DNA from: Streptomyces griseoloalbus
GTDB lineage: Bacteria > Actinomycetota > Actinomycetes > Streptomycetales > Streptomycetaceae
Assembly: GCA_014650015.1 (NCBI GenBank)
Contig: BMUD01000004.1
Location: 1 to 64,000, forward strand
Reading direction: 5' to 3'
DNA length: 64,000 bases
The stretch's first letter is position 1. The number at the start of each line of letters is the position of its first letter. Both the position numbers and the translations under genes were made by a program. Positions 54,273 through 63,159 of the stretch are shown here, piece after piece. The notes beneath the pieces were generated by a model, which saw nothing but the letters and a program-made list of their open reading frames with translations, had not been told where the DNA came from and searched no databases.

Positions 54273-56339
54273 CTATCGGCGGCCGCGCATCAGCACGTGG
54301 AGGAAGTACGGCGTTCCGATCACGGCCGTCATGAGGCCGGCGCCCAGCTGGGCCGGTGCGATCACCGTGCGGCCCAGCAGGTCCGCCGTGCACACCAGGA
54401 CGGCGCCGAGGAGCAGCGCGACCGGGAGGACGCGGGTGTGCCGCCGTCCGACGAGGGCGCGCGCCGCGTGCGGCGCCACCAGGCCGACGAAGCCGATGGT
54501 GCCCGCGGCGGCCACGGCGGTGGCGCTGAGCAGCACGCTCAGCACGAGGAAGCCCAGCCTCCCGCGCGCCAGGTCGAGTCCGAGCAGCCGGGGGGTGTCC
54601 TCGTCGAGGGAGACCAGGTCGAGTTCCCTGTGCCGTACGGCGGCCACCGCGACGGCGACGGCGAGGACGCCGGCGAGGGGCAGCACGTCGGGCAGGGTCC
54701 GGCCGTAGGTGGAGCCGGACAGCCAGGTGAGGGCCTTGCCGGCGTTGAACGGGTCGGTGAGCACGATCAGCAGGCTGATCAGGGCCGTCGTCCCGGATGC
54801 GACACCCACGCCGACGAGCACCAGCCGGTTCTGCTGGAAGCCGCCGCGCGCGGCGAGGCCGAACACGACGACCGCGGTGACCGCGGACCCCGCGAAGGCG
54901 GCTCCGGCGACGCTCCACGCCCCGGCGAGGGGGACCGTCGTCACGAGGACCACGGCCCCGAGCGCGCCACCGCCGGAGACGCCCAGTACGGCGGGTTCCG
55001 CGAGCGGGTTGCGGGTGACGGCCTGCACCAGCGTTCCGGCCAGGGCGAGGGCCGCGCCGGCGAGCAGCGCGGCGAACACCCGGGGGGTGCGCGTGTCCAG
55101 GACGAAGGAGACGGTCCGGCCGGCCCTGCCCTGCGCCCAGTTGACCACGTCGCCCAGCAGCAGCTTGCTGTCGCCGAGCAGGACGGCGGCGACGGTGATG
55201 CCGACCAGGGCGATCGAGAGGACCGTGAGCGTCGTGAGGAAGACGGCACGGCCGCGGATGCGCAGTGTGTCCGGTGCGGCGGCTTGGGCGGTGTCGCGGA
55301 GCCGGGCCGCCATCACGACCAGGAACGCCGCGCCGACGAGACTGGTGACCACACCGGTGGGAACGGCGACCGCGGTGTCCGGGTCGACGGACGTACGCAG
55401 CAGCACGTCCGCCCCGAGCACCAGCGCCGCACCGACCAGACCGGCGACCGGCACACCCGTGCGCAGCCGCAGGAACCCCCGAAACCGGCGGGCCAGCGGG
55501 CGGACGAGGGCCGGCGCGCACAGGCCGACGAAGCCGATCGGGCCGGCGAGGGTGACGGCGGCCGCGGAGAGCAGCGTCGCCAGCACGACCGCCGTGACCC
55601 GGGTGGCCCGCACCGGCACGCCGAGCCCGCGGGCCGCGTCGTCGCCGAGGGCGAGGGCGTCGACCCGGCGGGCGATGAGCAGGAGGCCGGCGAGTCCGAC
55701 GACGGCGGCGGGCAGCATCTGGACGACGCCGTCGAAGCCGTTCTGGCCGATGTTGCCCTGGTTCCACCGGTAGAGGCCCTCGGTCTGCCGGGGGAACAGC
55801 AGCAGGAGCCCTTCGGTGACGGCGGTGAGGCCGAGGGCGAGCGCGGTACCGGCGAGCACGAGCCGTACGGTGCCCGCGCCGAGCCCCGACAGTCCGAGGA
55901 CGACGGCCGCCGCGGCGAGTCCGCCGGCGAAGGCGATGCCCGAGGAGGCGAGCAGCGGCAGCGACACCCCGGTGACGGCGGCGAGGCCGAGGGCGAGGTA
56001 GGAGCCCGCGTTGACCGCGAGGGTGTCCGGGGAGGCCAGGACGTTGCGGCTGACGGCCTGCAGCGCGACGCCGGCCATGCCGAGTGCCGCGCCCACGAGG
56101 AGCCCGGCGGTCATCCTGGGCAGCCGCGAGGCGATGACGACGGACGCGTCGGCCGGATCGGCCTGTCCGGTGAGGGCCTTGAGCACCTCGGCCGGGCCGA
56201 CCGCGGCCGTGCCCTGGGTGATGTCGACGACGGCGAGGGCCGCGACCAGGAGCACGAGCGCGGTCGTCACCGCGGCCGCGCCCGCCCGGGACGCGACGGT
56301 CGCCGGGCGGGCGGAGGCGGTGGTGGCGGTGACGGCCAT
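54273..56339 (-). CDS. Double-length FecCD-type iron-siderophore permease
   Basis: 688 residues, two FecCD permease units fused head to tail as in FhuB (about 1-340 and 355-688), so one chain supplies the whole channel. Each half repeats the motifs SRLPRMTAGLLVGAALGMAG / TRTPRVFAALLAGAALALAG and GPIGFVGLCAPALVRPL / GTIGFVGLVAPHAARAL. It follows the binding-protein gene by 4 bp and is the third gene of the operon. The siderophore is not identifiable. Confidence 0.95.
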   Translation of the reverse strand: MAVTATTASARPATVASRAGAAAVTTALVLLVAALAVVDITQGTAAVGPAEVLKALTGQADPADASVVIASRLPRMTAGLLVGAALGMAGVALQAVSRNVLASPDTLAVNAGSYLALGLAAVTGVSLPLLASSGIAFAGGLAAAAVVLGLSGLGAGTVRLVLAGTALALGLTAVTEGLLLLFPRQTEGLYRWNQGNIGQNGFDGVVQMLPAAVVGLAGLLLIARRVDALALGDDAARGLGVPVRATRVTAVVLATLLSAAAVTLAGPIGFVGLCAPALVRPLARRFRGFLRLRTGVPVAGLVGAALVLGADVLLRTSVDPDTAVAVPTGVVTSLVGAAFLVVMAARLRDTAQAAAPDTLRIRGRAVFLTTLTVLSIALVGITVAAVLLGDSKLLLGDVVNWAQGRAGRTVSFVLDTRTPRVFAALLAGAALALAGTLVQAVTRNPLAEPAVLGVSGGGALGAVVLVTTVPLAGAWSVAGAAFAGSAVTAVVVFGLAARGGFQQNRLVLVGVGVASGTTALISLLIVLTDPFNAGKALTWLSGSTYGRTLPDVLPLAGVLAVAVAVAAVRHRELDLVSLDEDTPRLLGLDLARGRLGFLVLSVLLSATAVAAAGTIGFVGLVAPHAARALVGRRHTRVLPVALLLGAVLVCTADLLGRTVIAPAQLGAGLMTAVIGTPYFLHVLMRGRR

Positions 56340-56343
56340 CGCG

Positions 56344-57321
56344 CTACTTCGTCAGCGCCGCGACGAGGGAGTCGGCGTACGCCTCCATCGAGCCGGTGCC
56401 GCCGAACATCCAGATGCCGTCGTCGATGCGGTGGACGTCACCGGACTTCACGAACGGCAGCGACGTCCAGACGGAGTTCTTCGCCAGTTCCTTGCCGAAG
56501 GGGTCGCTGCTGGGGTCCTGGTCGTTGCCGATGTGGACGAACTGGACCTTCCCCAGGTCGGTCAGTCCCTCGACGTCGGTGGCGGCCAGGCCGTAGGCCT
56601 CGTCGCCCTTCTGCTTCCAGGCGTTCCTCAGTCCGAGCCGCTCGTTGACCGCGCCGATGAGCGATCCGGAGGTGTAGGGGCGCAGGGAGACCTGGTTGGA
56701 GTTGACGTAGCCGTCGGCGAAGGCGATCTCCGCGCCGTCCAGGCCGGCGTCGGCGAGGGCCTTCCTGCCCGCGGCGAGCTTGGCCTCGAAGTCCTTCTTC
56801 AGGGTCGCCGCGCGCTCGGTGGTGCCGGTCGCCTGGGCGATGAGGTCGACGTTCTCCAGCATCCGGCCGATCGGGTCGGAGGCGTCGGCGGACTTCACCT
56901 CCAGGACCGGGGCGACCTTGCGCAACTGCTTGACCGCGTTGGGCTGCAGGTCGGTGGTGGTGACGATGAGGTCGGGCTTCAGCGAGGCGATGGCGTCCAT
57001 GCTGGGTTCGCCGCGGGTGCCGATGTCCTTGGGCTCGTTCTCGAGCGGGACGGCGGTGTCCCAGGTCGTGTAGCCCTTGACGTCGGCCACACCGACCGGG
57101 TCGACGCCGAGCGAGATCAGGCTCTCGACGACGTTCCACTCGGTGCCGACGACCTTCTTGGCGGGGCCGTCGAGTTCCACCTTCTCGCCGGAGGCGCCGG
57201 TGAGGGTGATGGCCTCGGTGGACTCCTTGACGTCGTCGGCGGCGGGTTCGGTGGTGCCGCAGGCGGTCAGCAGGAGGGCGGTGGCGGTGGCCAGGGGCAC
57301 GGTGAGCAGGAGGCGTCTCAT
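56344..57321 (-). CDS. Iron-siderophore-binding lipoprotein
   Basis: 325-residue periplasmic-binding-like lipoprotein (FecB/FhuD type). Lipobox LTAC after a hydrophobic signal; then GTEWNVVESLISLGVDPVGV and KPDLIVTTTDLQPN, typical of siderophore-binding proteins (two lobes joined by a long helix). Its ATG overlaps the stop of the ATPase gene (ATGA), so the two are translationally coupled. Confidence 0.94.
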   Translation of the reverse strand: MRRLLLTVPLATATALLLTACGTTEPAADDVKESTEAITLTGASGEKVELDGPAKKVVGTEWNVVESLISLGVDPVGVADVKGYTTWDTAVPLENEPKDIGTRGEPSMDAIASLKPDLIVTTTDLQPNAVKQLRKVAPVLEVKSADASDPIGRMLENVDLIAQATGTTERAATLKKDFEAKLAAGRKALADAGLDGAEIAFADGYVNSNQVSLRPYTSGSLIGAVNERLGLRNAWKQKGDEAYGLAATDVEGLTDLGKVQFVHIGNDQDPSSDPFGKELAKNSVWTSLPFVKSGDVHRIDDGIWMFGGTGSMEAYADSLVAALTK

Positions 57322-58172
57322 GAGGTGGTGCTGAGCCTTTCGCTTCGGGTGTGGTGGCGGCCGATGGCGCGGGTGCGCAGCCGGCCGGTCAGGGGGTCGG
57401 CGTCGACCTCGATCCGGATGCCGTAGACCTCGGTCAGGCGCTCCGGTGTGAGGACGTCCTCGGGCGGGCCCTCGGCGACGACGCGTCCGGACGCGAGGAG
57501 CACGATCCGGTCGGCGACGGCCGCGGCCTGGTCGAGGTCGTGCAGGACGACGCCGACGGCGATGCCGTGCTCGTCGGCCAGGTCCCGCATCAGGTCGAGG
57601 AGTTCGACCTGGTAGCGCAAGTCCAGGTAGGTGGTGGGTTCGTCGAGGAGGAGGACGCCGGTCTCCTGGGCGAGGCAGCCGGCCAGCCACACGCGCTGGA
57701 GCTGCCCACCGGAGAGGTGTTCGGCCCCGCGCTCGGCGAGTTCCGCGACGCCGGTGAGGGCGAGTGCGCGGTCCACGGCGGCCCGGCCGCCGGGGTCCGT
57801 TCCGCCCCATCGGCCCCGGTGCGGGTAGCGGCCGAATTCGACGACGTCCCGCACACTCAGACCGCTGGGTGTGGGGCGCCCCTGCAACAGCAGGGCGACG
57901 CGGCGGGAGAAGTCCCGCGGGCTCAGTGCGAGCGCGTCGGTGCCGGCGTCGATCGTGAGTGTGGCGTGCCGGGGCCGTTGCAGCCGGGCGACGGTGCGCA
58001 GCAGGGTCGACTTGCCGCTGCCATTGGGGCCCACCAGGGCGGTCACTTCGCCGGGCCGCAGGGTCAGCGCCGCGTCGTGCACGACGTCCGCGCCGTCGTA
58101 CGCCACGGTCACATCCGAGGCGGACAGTTGGTGACCACGCGGGACCGGAGCCGTCTCTTCACCAGGAATCAC
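57318..58172 (-). CDS. Iron-siderophore ABC transporter ATPase
   Basis: 284-residue FecE/FhuC-type ATPase. Walker A GPNGSGKST, Q-loop RVALLLQGR, signature LSGGQLQR, Walker B GVLLLDEPTTYLDL, H-loop VLHDLDQA. The GTG at 58172 is the first possible start after the iron box, whose edge lies only 4 bp upstream; no separate ribosome site fits between, so translation may be leaderless. First gene of the operon. Confidence 0.95.
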   Translation of the reverse strand: MIPGEETAPVPRGHQLSASDVTVAYDGADVVHDAALTLRPGEVTALVGPNGSGKSTLLRTVARLQRPRHATLTIDAGTDALALSPRDFSRRVALLLQGRPTPSGLSVRDVVEFGRYPHRGRWGGTDPGGRAAVDRALALTGVAELAERGAEHLSGGQLQRVWLAGCLAQETGVLLLDEPTTYLDLRYQVELLDLMRDLADEHGIAVGVVLHDLDQAAAVADRIVLLASGRVVAEGPPEDVLTPERLTEVYGIRIEVDADPLTGRLRTRAIGRHHTRSERLSTTS

Positions 58173-58176
58173 GTGG

Positions 58177-58195
58177 CAAGGTTAGCCTACCCTTA
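58177..58195 (-). promoter_or_regulatory. Iron box (DmdR1/IdeR type)
   Basis: Minus strand TAAGGGTAGGCTAACCTTG matches the 19-bp consensus TTAGGTTAGGCTAACCTAA at 15 positions, with the central core intact. It lies just upstream of the ATPase GTG and predicts repression by iron-bound DmdR1. Confidence 0.85.
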
Positions 58196-58250
58196 ATTCG
58201 CGTTATCGGCCGGTGACCTGCGACGAAACCGCAGAAAGTCCGTCGGCGCG

Positions 58251-59432
58251 TCAGAAGGCGTAGCGAATGCCGAGCCAGGGTGTGTGGCGGGCGACCAACT
58301 CGCGCAGGTCCGTGAGCGCTTGGCGCTTGATGCCGGTGCGGTAGCGGAGGTTGAGGGCGCCGTTCTCGGAGCGCTTGGTCTGCTGCGTGGCGGGCTGCCA
58401 CAGTACGTCCTCGCCGCGCGGATGCCAGCGGAGGTTGACCTCGTGCAGGTCCGCGTTGTGCGTGAGCATGATGACCTCGGCCAGCGCCTGCTGTTTGACC
58501 CGCTGCGGCAGTACGTCGTCCAGCTGCCGCAGCAGCTCGGCCCAGGCGTCCTGCCAGCCGGGGCGCAGGACGACGGGCGAGAGGTTGAAGTGCACCTCGT
58601 ACCCGGCGTCGAGGAAGTCCTGGGCGGCGGCGATCCGCCGGTCGACGGGGCTGGTGCGCAGGTCCAGCAGGCGGGAGTCGTCGGCCGGCATCAGCGAGAA
58701 GCGGATGCGGGTACGGCCGCGCGGGTCGAGCTCCAGTAGATCGGGGTTGACGAACTTGGTCGCGAAGGACGCCTTGGCGGTGGGCCAGTCGCGGAAGGCG
58801 CGCACCAGGTCGGCGGTGTTGTCGCAGATCAGCGCGTCGACGGAGCAGTCGCCGTTCTCCCCGATGTCGTACACCCACGCCTCGGGGTCGCACTGGTTGG
58901 GCTCCTGCTTGGGGCCCTGGGCGGCGATGTGACGTCCGAGGTGGGTGATGATGCGGTCGATGTTGGTGAAGACGGTGATCGGGTTGGCGAAGCCCTTGCG
59001 GCGGGGCACGTAGCAGTACACGCAGGACAGGGCGCAGCCGTTGGACGGACCGGGAGCGATCCAGTCGGCGGAGCGGCCGTTGGGGCGCGTGGTGAGTGTC
59101 TTCTTCACCCCCAGCACCAGGGTCTCGCGCTTGATCCGCATCCAGCGGTCGGCGCTGCCCTCGTTGCCGTGCAGTTCGGGGATGCGCCAGTGGGAGGCCA
59201 CCTCGATCAGCCGGGCCTCGGGGAAGCGGGCGAGGATCTGCCGGCCTCGCGGGGAGGCGGCGGCGGCCGGTTCGGCGTGGATCTCCCGGATCGCGAGGAG
59301 CCGGCGCGCCTGCGCGGAGTCCCGGAAGGCGCCGCCGGGCGGAGCCGGCTCAGCCGGCGGGGCCGACGGCATCGCGTCGAGTCCGAAGAGCGGTTCCTGG
59401 GAACCGGCGGGTGGGGTGCGGTGGGGGTGCAT
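58251..59432 (-). CDS. Radical SAM protein, spore photoproduct lyase family
   Basis: 393 residues. The [4Fe-4S] cluster motif CX3CX2C is Cys133-Cys137-Cys140 ([14 protein letters not shown]). Overall layout ([19 protein letters not shown] before the cluster, [21 protein letters not shown] after) resembles actinobacterial spore photoproduct lyase-like proteins, which repair thymine dimers in spores in Bacillus; the substrate in streptomycetes is not established. Start placed at the ATG 59432; upstream sequence in this frame runs into repeats and is probably not coding. Ribosome site weak. Confidence 0.82.
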   Translation of the reverse strand: MHPHRTPPAGSQEPLFGLDAMPSAPPAEPAPPGGAFRDSAQARRLLAIREIHAEPAAAASPRGRQILARFPEARLIEVASHWRIPELHGNEGSADRWMRIKRETLVLGVKKTLTTRPNGRSADWIAPGPSNGCALSCVYCYVPRRKGFANPITVFTNIDRIITHLGRHIAAQGPKQEPNQCDPEAWVYDIGENGDCSVDALICDNTADLVRAFRDWPTAKASFATKFVNPDLLELDPRGRTRIRFSLMPADDSRLLDLRTSPVDRRIAAAQDFLDAGYEVHFNLSPVVLRPGWQDAWAELLRQLDDVLPQRVKQQALAEVIMLTHNADLHEVNLRWHPRGEDVLWQPATQQTKRSENGALNLRYRTGIKRQALTDLRELVARHTPWLGIRYAF

Positions 59433-59589
59433 GTGCTCGTCGGCTTCTCGGACGGGGAGGCGGTACGGAATGCCCGCCGGCCGGGTTCGGGGAACCGGCG
59501 GGACACGGGCCGTCCCCTCCACTGTACGGCGGTGGGGAGGAGAGCTGCGGTGTCGCCGCTCGGCGGCGGGCTCTCCCGGGCGGAGGCAC

Positions 59590-59742
59590 GAGGCCGAGGC
59601 CGGAACCGGAACCGAGGCCGGAACCGGAACCGGAACCGAGACCGGAACCGAAGCCGGAACCGGAACCGGAACCGGAACCGAGGCCGGAACCGAAGCCGGA
59701 GCCGAAGCCGGAACCGAGGCCGAAGCCGAAGCCGAAGCCGGA
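59590..59742. repeat. CCGGAA/CCGAAG hexamer repeat tract
   Basis: About 25 imperfect six-base units (CCGGAA, CCGAGG, CCGAAG) in a row, purine-skewed on the plus strand. Translated on the minus strand it would give Pro/Val/Ala/Ser dipeptides, but it is outside any supported gene. Confidence 0.85.
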
Positions 59743-60003
59743 GCGGCGTCGCTGCGCACGCCGCGCACCGGGCACCTCGCCGACGGCGCCCGGTCCGCCG
59801 AAACCACGCGGTGCGCGCCCCGCGCTCGGGGCGGCCGAGCCACTCCGAAGCAGCCCCCGCTCAGGTCGGCCCGCGCTCCGAAGCAGCCAGCGCTCACGGG
59901 CACGGGCACGGGTCCACTCGGAGCAGCTCCCGCCCAGGCTCGCCCGGACCGCTGAGGGACGGGCCCACGCCCGGAGCAGCCCCGCCCGAGGTCGCCCGGA
60001 CCG

Positions 60004-60255
60004 CTCAGGGACGGGCCCCCACCCCCGGAGCGGCGTTCAGGGGGCGCGGACCGCCCGGAGCAGCCCCGCCCAAGGTCGCCCGGACCGCTCAGGAACGGGC
60101 CCCCACCCCCGGAGCGGCGTTCAGGGGGCGCGGACCGCCCGGAGCAGCCCCGCCCAAGGTCGCCCGGACCGCTCAGGAACGGGCCCCCACCCCCGGAGCG
60201 GCGTTCAGGGGGCGCGGACCGCCCGGAGCAGCCCCGCCCAAGGTCGCCCGGACCG
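60004..60255. repeat. 84-bp tandem repeat, three copies
   Basis: Units 60004-60087, 60088-60171 and 60172-60255 are almost identical (copy 1 has GGGAC where copies 2 and 3 have GGAAC). A shortened, 52-bp relative precedes (59952-60003) and a partial copy follows (60256 onward). The minus strand is G-rich (GGGGGTGGGGGCCCG in each unit). Confidence 0.9.
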
Positions 60256-60282
60256 CTCAGGGACGGGCCCACACCCCGCGGC

Positions 60283-60316
60283 GGCCCGCCGCCGACCGCT
60301 CGGGCGGCGGCGGGCC
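60283..60316. terminator. Terminator hairpin after the catalase gene
   Basis: Perfect 12-bp arms GGCCCGCCGCCG (60283-60294) and complement (60305-60316), loop of ten, just past the catalase stop. Confidence 0.75.
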
Positions 60317-60323
60317 GGGGGTA

Positions 60324-62603
60324 TCAGGACCCGGTGGTGAACCGTTCCCAGACGCGGTGCGAGCCCAGCAGCTCGCGCAGCTGTTCCAGGGCGGCGGAGC
60401 CCGAGTCGGCGACGACGACGCCGGGTGCGTCGGTGGGGACGCCGGCCGCTTCGAGGGCCGCCTCGCCACCCGCCCAGGCGCCGATCGCCTTGCCGTGCCG
60501 GAACGCCTCGGTCAGCAGCAGCCCGATCCGCGGGTCGGCAGCCGTGCGCTGTGCCCCCAAGGGAGCGCCCTTGCCGTCGCGCGCGCCCGTGGTGTCGCTG
60601 CCCACGGCCGGCGCCCCGGCCAGCAGCACGGCGTCGAATTCGATGGAACGCGCGGTGACGTAGCTGCGCTGGACCGTCAGGGCCGAGCCGCCCGAGCCGA
60701 GTGAACCGCCGGTCGGCGCCACCACCAGCGGGACCATCCCCGCCTCGAGCACCGCCTCGCGTACCGCGTGAACGCCGTCGAGGTCGCCGTCCGGGCCGAC
60801 GACGATGCCGATGACGCGACCGTCCACCGGCCAGGTCCCCCCGATCTGCGAGAGAGCCGGGCTCGGTGCGACGTCGGCGAGCGGCACCGTGGGCTCCGGC
60901 GCGGGCAGGCCGAGGCCCTCGGCTACACCGGCGCACAGCTCGGGGTCGATGTTGGCCAGGACCCGCAGCGTCCGTTCCCTGATGGCCTGTTCGTAGCACT
61001 TGCCCAGTTCGAAGGTGTAGGCGCCGATGATGTGCTCGCGCTCCACGGGGCTCATGCTCAGCCAGAACCGGCGGGGCTGGCTGAAGTGGTCCGCGAACGA
61101 CTCCGGCGCCTCGCGCACCTTCGACGCCTCCGGGATGCGCACCGGCGCCTCGATGAACGCACTCGTGTCCGCGCCCGCGGTGAACGGGCAGCCGCCGTCG
61201 AGGGAGTTGGGCCGGTAGGGGGCCACGCCCCGGTGCACGGCCGTCTGGTGCATGCCGTCGCGCAGCATGTCGTTGACCGGTGCCTGCGGCCGGTTGATCG
61301 GCAGTTGCGGGAAGTTGGGGCCGCCCAGGCGCGTGATCTGCGTGTCCAGGTACGAGAACAGCCGTCCCGCGAGCAGCGGATCGTCGGTGATGTCGATACC
61401 GGGGACGAGGTGACCGACGTGGAAGGCGACCTGCTCCGTCTCGGCGAAGAAGTTGGACGGGTTGCGGTTGAGGGTCATCAGCCCGATCGGCTGCACCGGG
61501 GCGAGCTCCTCGGGGACGATGTTCGTCGGGTCCAGCAGGTCGATGCCCTCGAAGGTCTGCTCCGGGGTGTCGGGGAAGGTCTGGATGCCCAGCTCCCACT
61601 GCGGGTAGGCGCCCGCCTCGATGGCGTCGGCGAGGTCCCGGCGGTGGAAGTCCGGGTCGACGCCGTTGATCGTCTGCGCCTCGTCCCACACCAGGGAGTG
61701 CACGCCCAGCTTCGGCTTCCAGTGGAACTTGACCAGCGTCGTGCCGCCCTCTGCGTTGACGAGGCGGAAGGTGTGGACGCCGAAGCCCTCCATCATCCGG
61801 TAGCTGCGCGGGATGCCGCGGTCGCCCATGAAGAAGATCGTGTGGTGGGTCGCCTCGGTGTGCAGCGAGACGAAGTCCCAGAACGTGTCGTGGGCGCTCT
61901 GCGCCTGCGGGATCTCGCGGTCGGGGTGCGGCTTCGCGGCGTGGACGACGTCGGGGAACTTGATGGCGTCCTGGATGAAGAAGACCGGGATGTTGTTGCC
62001 GACCAGGTCGAAGACGCCCTCGCTGGTGTAGAACTTCGTCGCGAAGCCGCGGGTGTCGCGCACGGTGTCCGCGGACCCCCGTGAGCCGACCACCGTGGAG
62101 AACCGCACGAACACCGGCGTTTCGACGTCCGGGGCGAGGAACCCCGCCTTGGTCACGGAGGCCGCCGAGCCGTAGCTCTGGAAGACCCCGTGCGCGCCCG
62201 CGCCGCGGGCATGGACCACGCGCTCCGGGATGCGCTCGTGGTCGAAGTGCATGACCTTCTCGCGCAGGTGGTGGTCCTGGAGCAGTACGGGGCCCCGCGG
62301 ACCCGCCTTGAGCGAGTGGTCGGTGTCGTACAGCCGTGTGCCCTGCGCGTTCGTCAGATAGCTCCCGGACTGCGCCACCCTGGCCTGGTCGGCTCCGGTG
62401 GGCTGGCCGGTGGGCGACACGGTGTCCGGGCCGCTCTGGTCCGGCTTCGCCGGCAGCGGCTCGCGCGGCTCGGTCGGCTCGGCCGCGGACGGCGGCTCGG
62501 GGGCCGGGCGTCCGGGAATTCCGTCGGCCGGGGCCGAGCCGTCGCCCTGCAGGCTCTCGGTGATCTTCTTCGCTGCCCGCTTGACGGGATTGGCCTCGCT
62601 CAT
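60324..62603 (-). CDS. katE: Large-subunit (HPII-type) catalase
   Basis: 759-residue clade 2 monofunctional catalase converting hydrogen peroxide to water and oxygen. A Pro/Glu-rich N-terminal arm (about 1-85) precedes the catalase core: catalytic His131 in [11 protein letters not shown], the Asn of VGNNIPVFF, and the heme-ligand Tyr in [15 protein letters not shown]. Residues about 600-759 are a flavodoxin/DJ-1-like domain ([17 protein letters not shown]) as in E. coli HPII. The ATG at 62603 is preceded by GGAGG. Single-gene unit ending at a hairpin; such catalases are usually stationary-phase or osmotic-stress induced, but no promoter motif could be assigned. Confidence 0.96.
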   Translation of the reverse strand: MSEANPVKRAAKKITESLQGDGSAPADGIPGRPAPEPPSAAEPTEPREPLPAKPDQSGPDTVSPTGQPTGADQARVAQSGSYLTNAQGTRLYDTDHSLKAGPRGPVLLQDHHLREKVMHFDHERIPERVVHARGAGAHGVFQSYGSAASVTKAGFLAPDVETPVFVRFSTVVGSRGSADTVRDTRGFATKFYTSEGVFDLVGNNIPVFFIQDAIKFPDVVHAAKPHPDREIPQAQSAHDTFWDFVSLHTEATHHTIFFMGDRGIPRSYRMMEGFGVHTFRLVNAEGGTTLVKFHWKPKLGVHSLVWDEAQTINGVDPDFHRRDLADAIEAGAYPQWELGIQTFPDTPEQTFEGIDLLDPTNIVPEELAPVQPIGLMTLNRNPSNFFAETEQVAFHVGHLVPGIDITDDPLLAGRLFSYLDTQITRLGGPNFPQLPINRPQAPVNDMLRDGMHQTAVHRGVAPYRPNSLDGGCPFTAGADTSAFIEAPVRIPEASKVREAPESFADHFSQPRRFWLSMSPVEREHIIGAYTFELGKCYEQAIRERTLRVLANIDPELCAGVAEGLGLPAPEPTVPLADVAPSPALSQIGGTWPVDGRVIGIVVGPDGDLDGVHAVREAVLEAGMVPLVVAPTGGSLGSGGSALTVQRSYVTARSIEFDAVLLAGAPAVGSDTTGARDGKGAPLGAQRTAADPRIGLLLTEAFRHGKAIGAWAGGEAALEAAGVPTDAPGVVVADSGSAALEQLRELLGSHRVWERFTTGS

Positions 62604-63159
62604 AAGGTGACACTCCTCCGCTTCAGACCGGCCACGGACGGGTGGCCGTGCGTTCAGTTGCCGACTGCGGGCGATCCGATGGAACAAAGTGCTTGAAAAA
62701 GGACATCAGGTGCGGCCAACGTCTCACGGCGGGACCGACCCCGCAGCGGGCACGCCGCGATGGGGTGACCCCCTCGCCCCACAGCCCTCACCGCGAAGCA
62801 CCCGTCCCCGCGCCTGGAGACACCGGCACACACCCGCCCCCCTCACCCCGCCCTTCCCCGCCGGATCCGACCACCCCGCCCGCGTACCCGTCGTCCGCGA
62901 GACAAGGCATGGAGATGTGGCCCGGGGCGCCGCCCGGCGACGGACACTCGCTCACCCATTTACGTCCAGGGGCTTGCCCGCACAATGTCTCACCACTTAA
63001 ATCAAACCCTGAACTAAGCACGCGCGCAGCCGTGTACGCCGTCCGGCATGCCCTCACGCACAGAGAGCCGTGCCCTCGCACCACCCGCCGCGCGGACAGC
63101 TCGGCCTGCGCGCCCGCGGGCTCGCCCGCATCCCGACCGCACCAGCAGAAAGCTGACGC
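62604..63159. other. Divergent gap, catalase / CBM32 gene (556 bp)
   Basis: No gene seen. There is A/T-richer sequence at 62685-62705 and 62955-63020 (TTAAATCAAACCCTGAACTAAG), which probably holds the two promoters. No recognisable operator. Confidence 0.4.

Larger units (their letters stand above)
59433..60323. other. Repeat-rich gap between radical SAM and catalase genes (891 bp)
   Basis: Frames are open on both strands only because of base composition and repeat periods that are multiples of three; I see no gene. It contains hexamer-type repeats (59590-59742), degenerate repeats (59830-60003), an 84-bp tandem repeat (60004-60255) and the catalase terminator. Confidence 0.65.

Noticed and set aside
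60004-60255. CRISPR array
   Set aside because: The 84-bp units are contiguous and nearly identical with no unique spacers, and no cas genes are nearby.
58251-60272. Extended radical SAM protein with a 280-residue repetitive N-terminus
   Set aside because: The extension is a translation of tandem repeats with no ribosome site; the family-like sequence begins after the ATG at 59432.
59411-60340. Plus-strand frame with Pro-Glu and Arg-rich repeats
   Set aside because: Created by the hexamer and 84-bp repeats; no start signal and no family resemblance.
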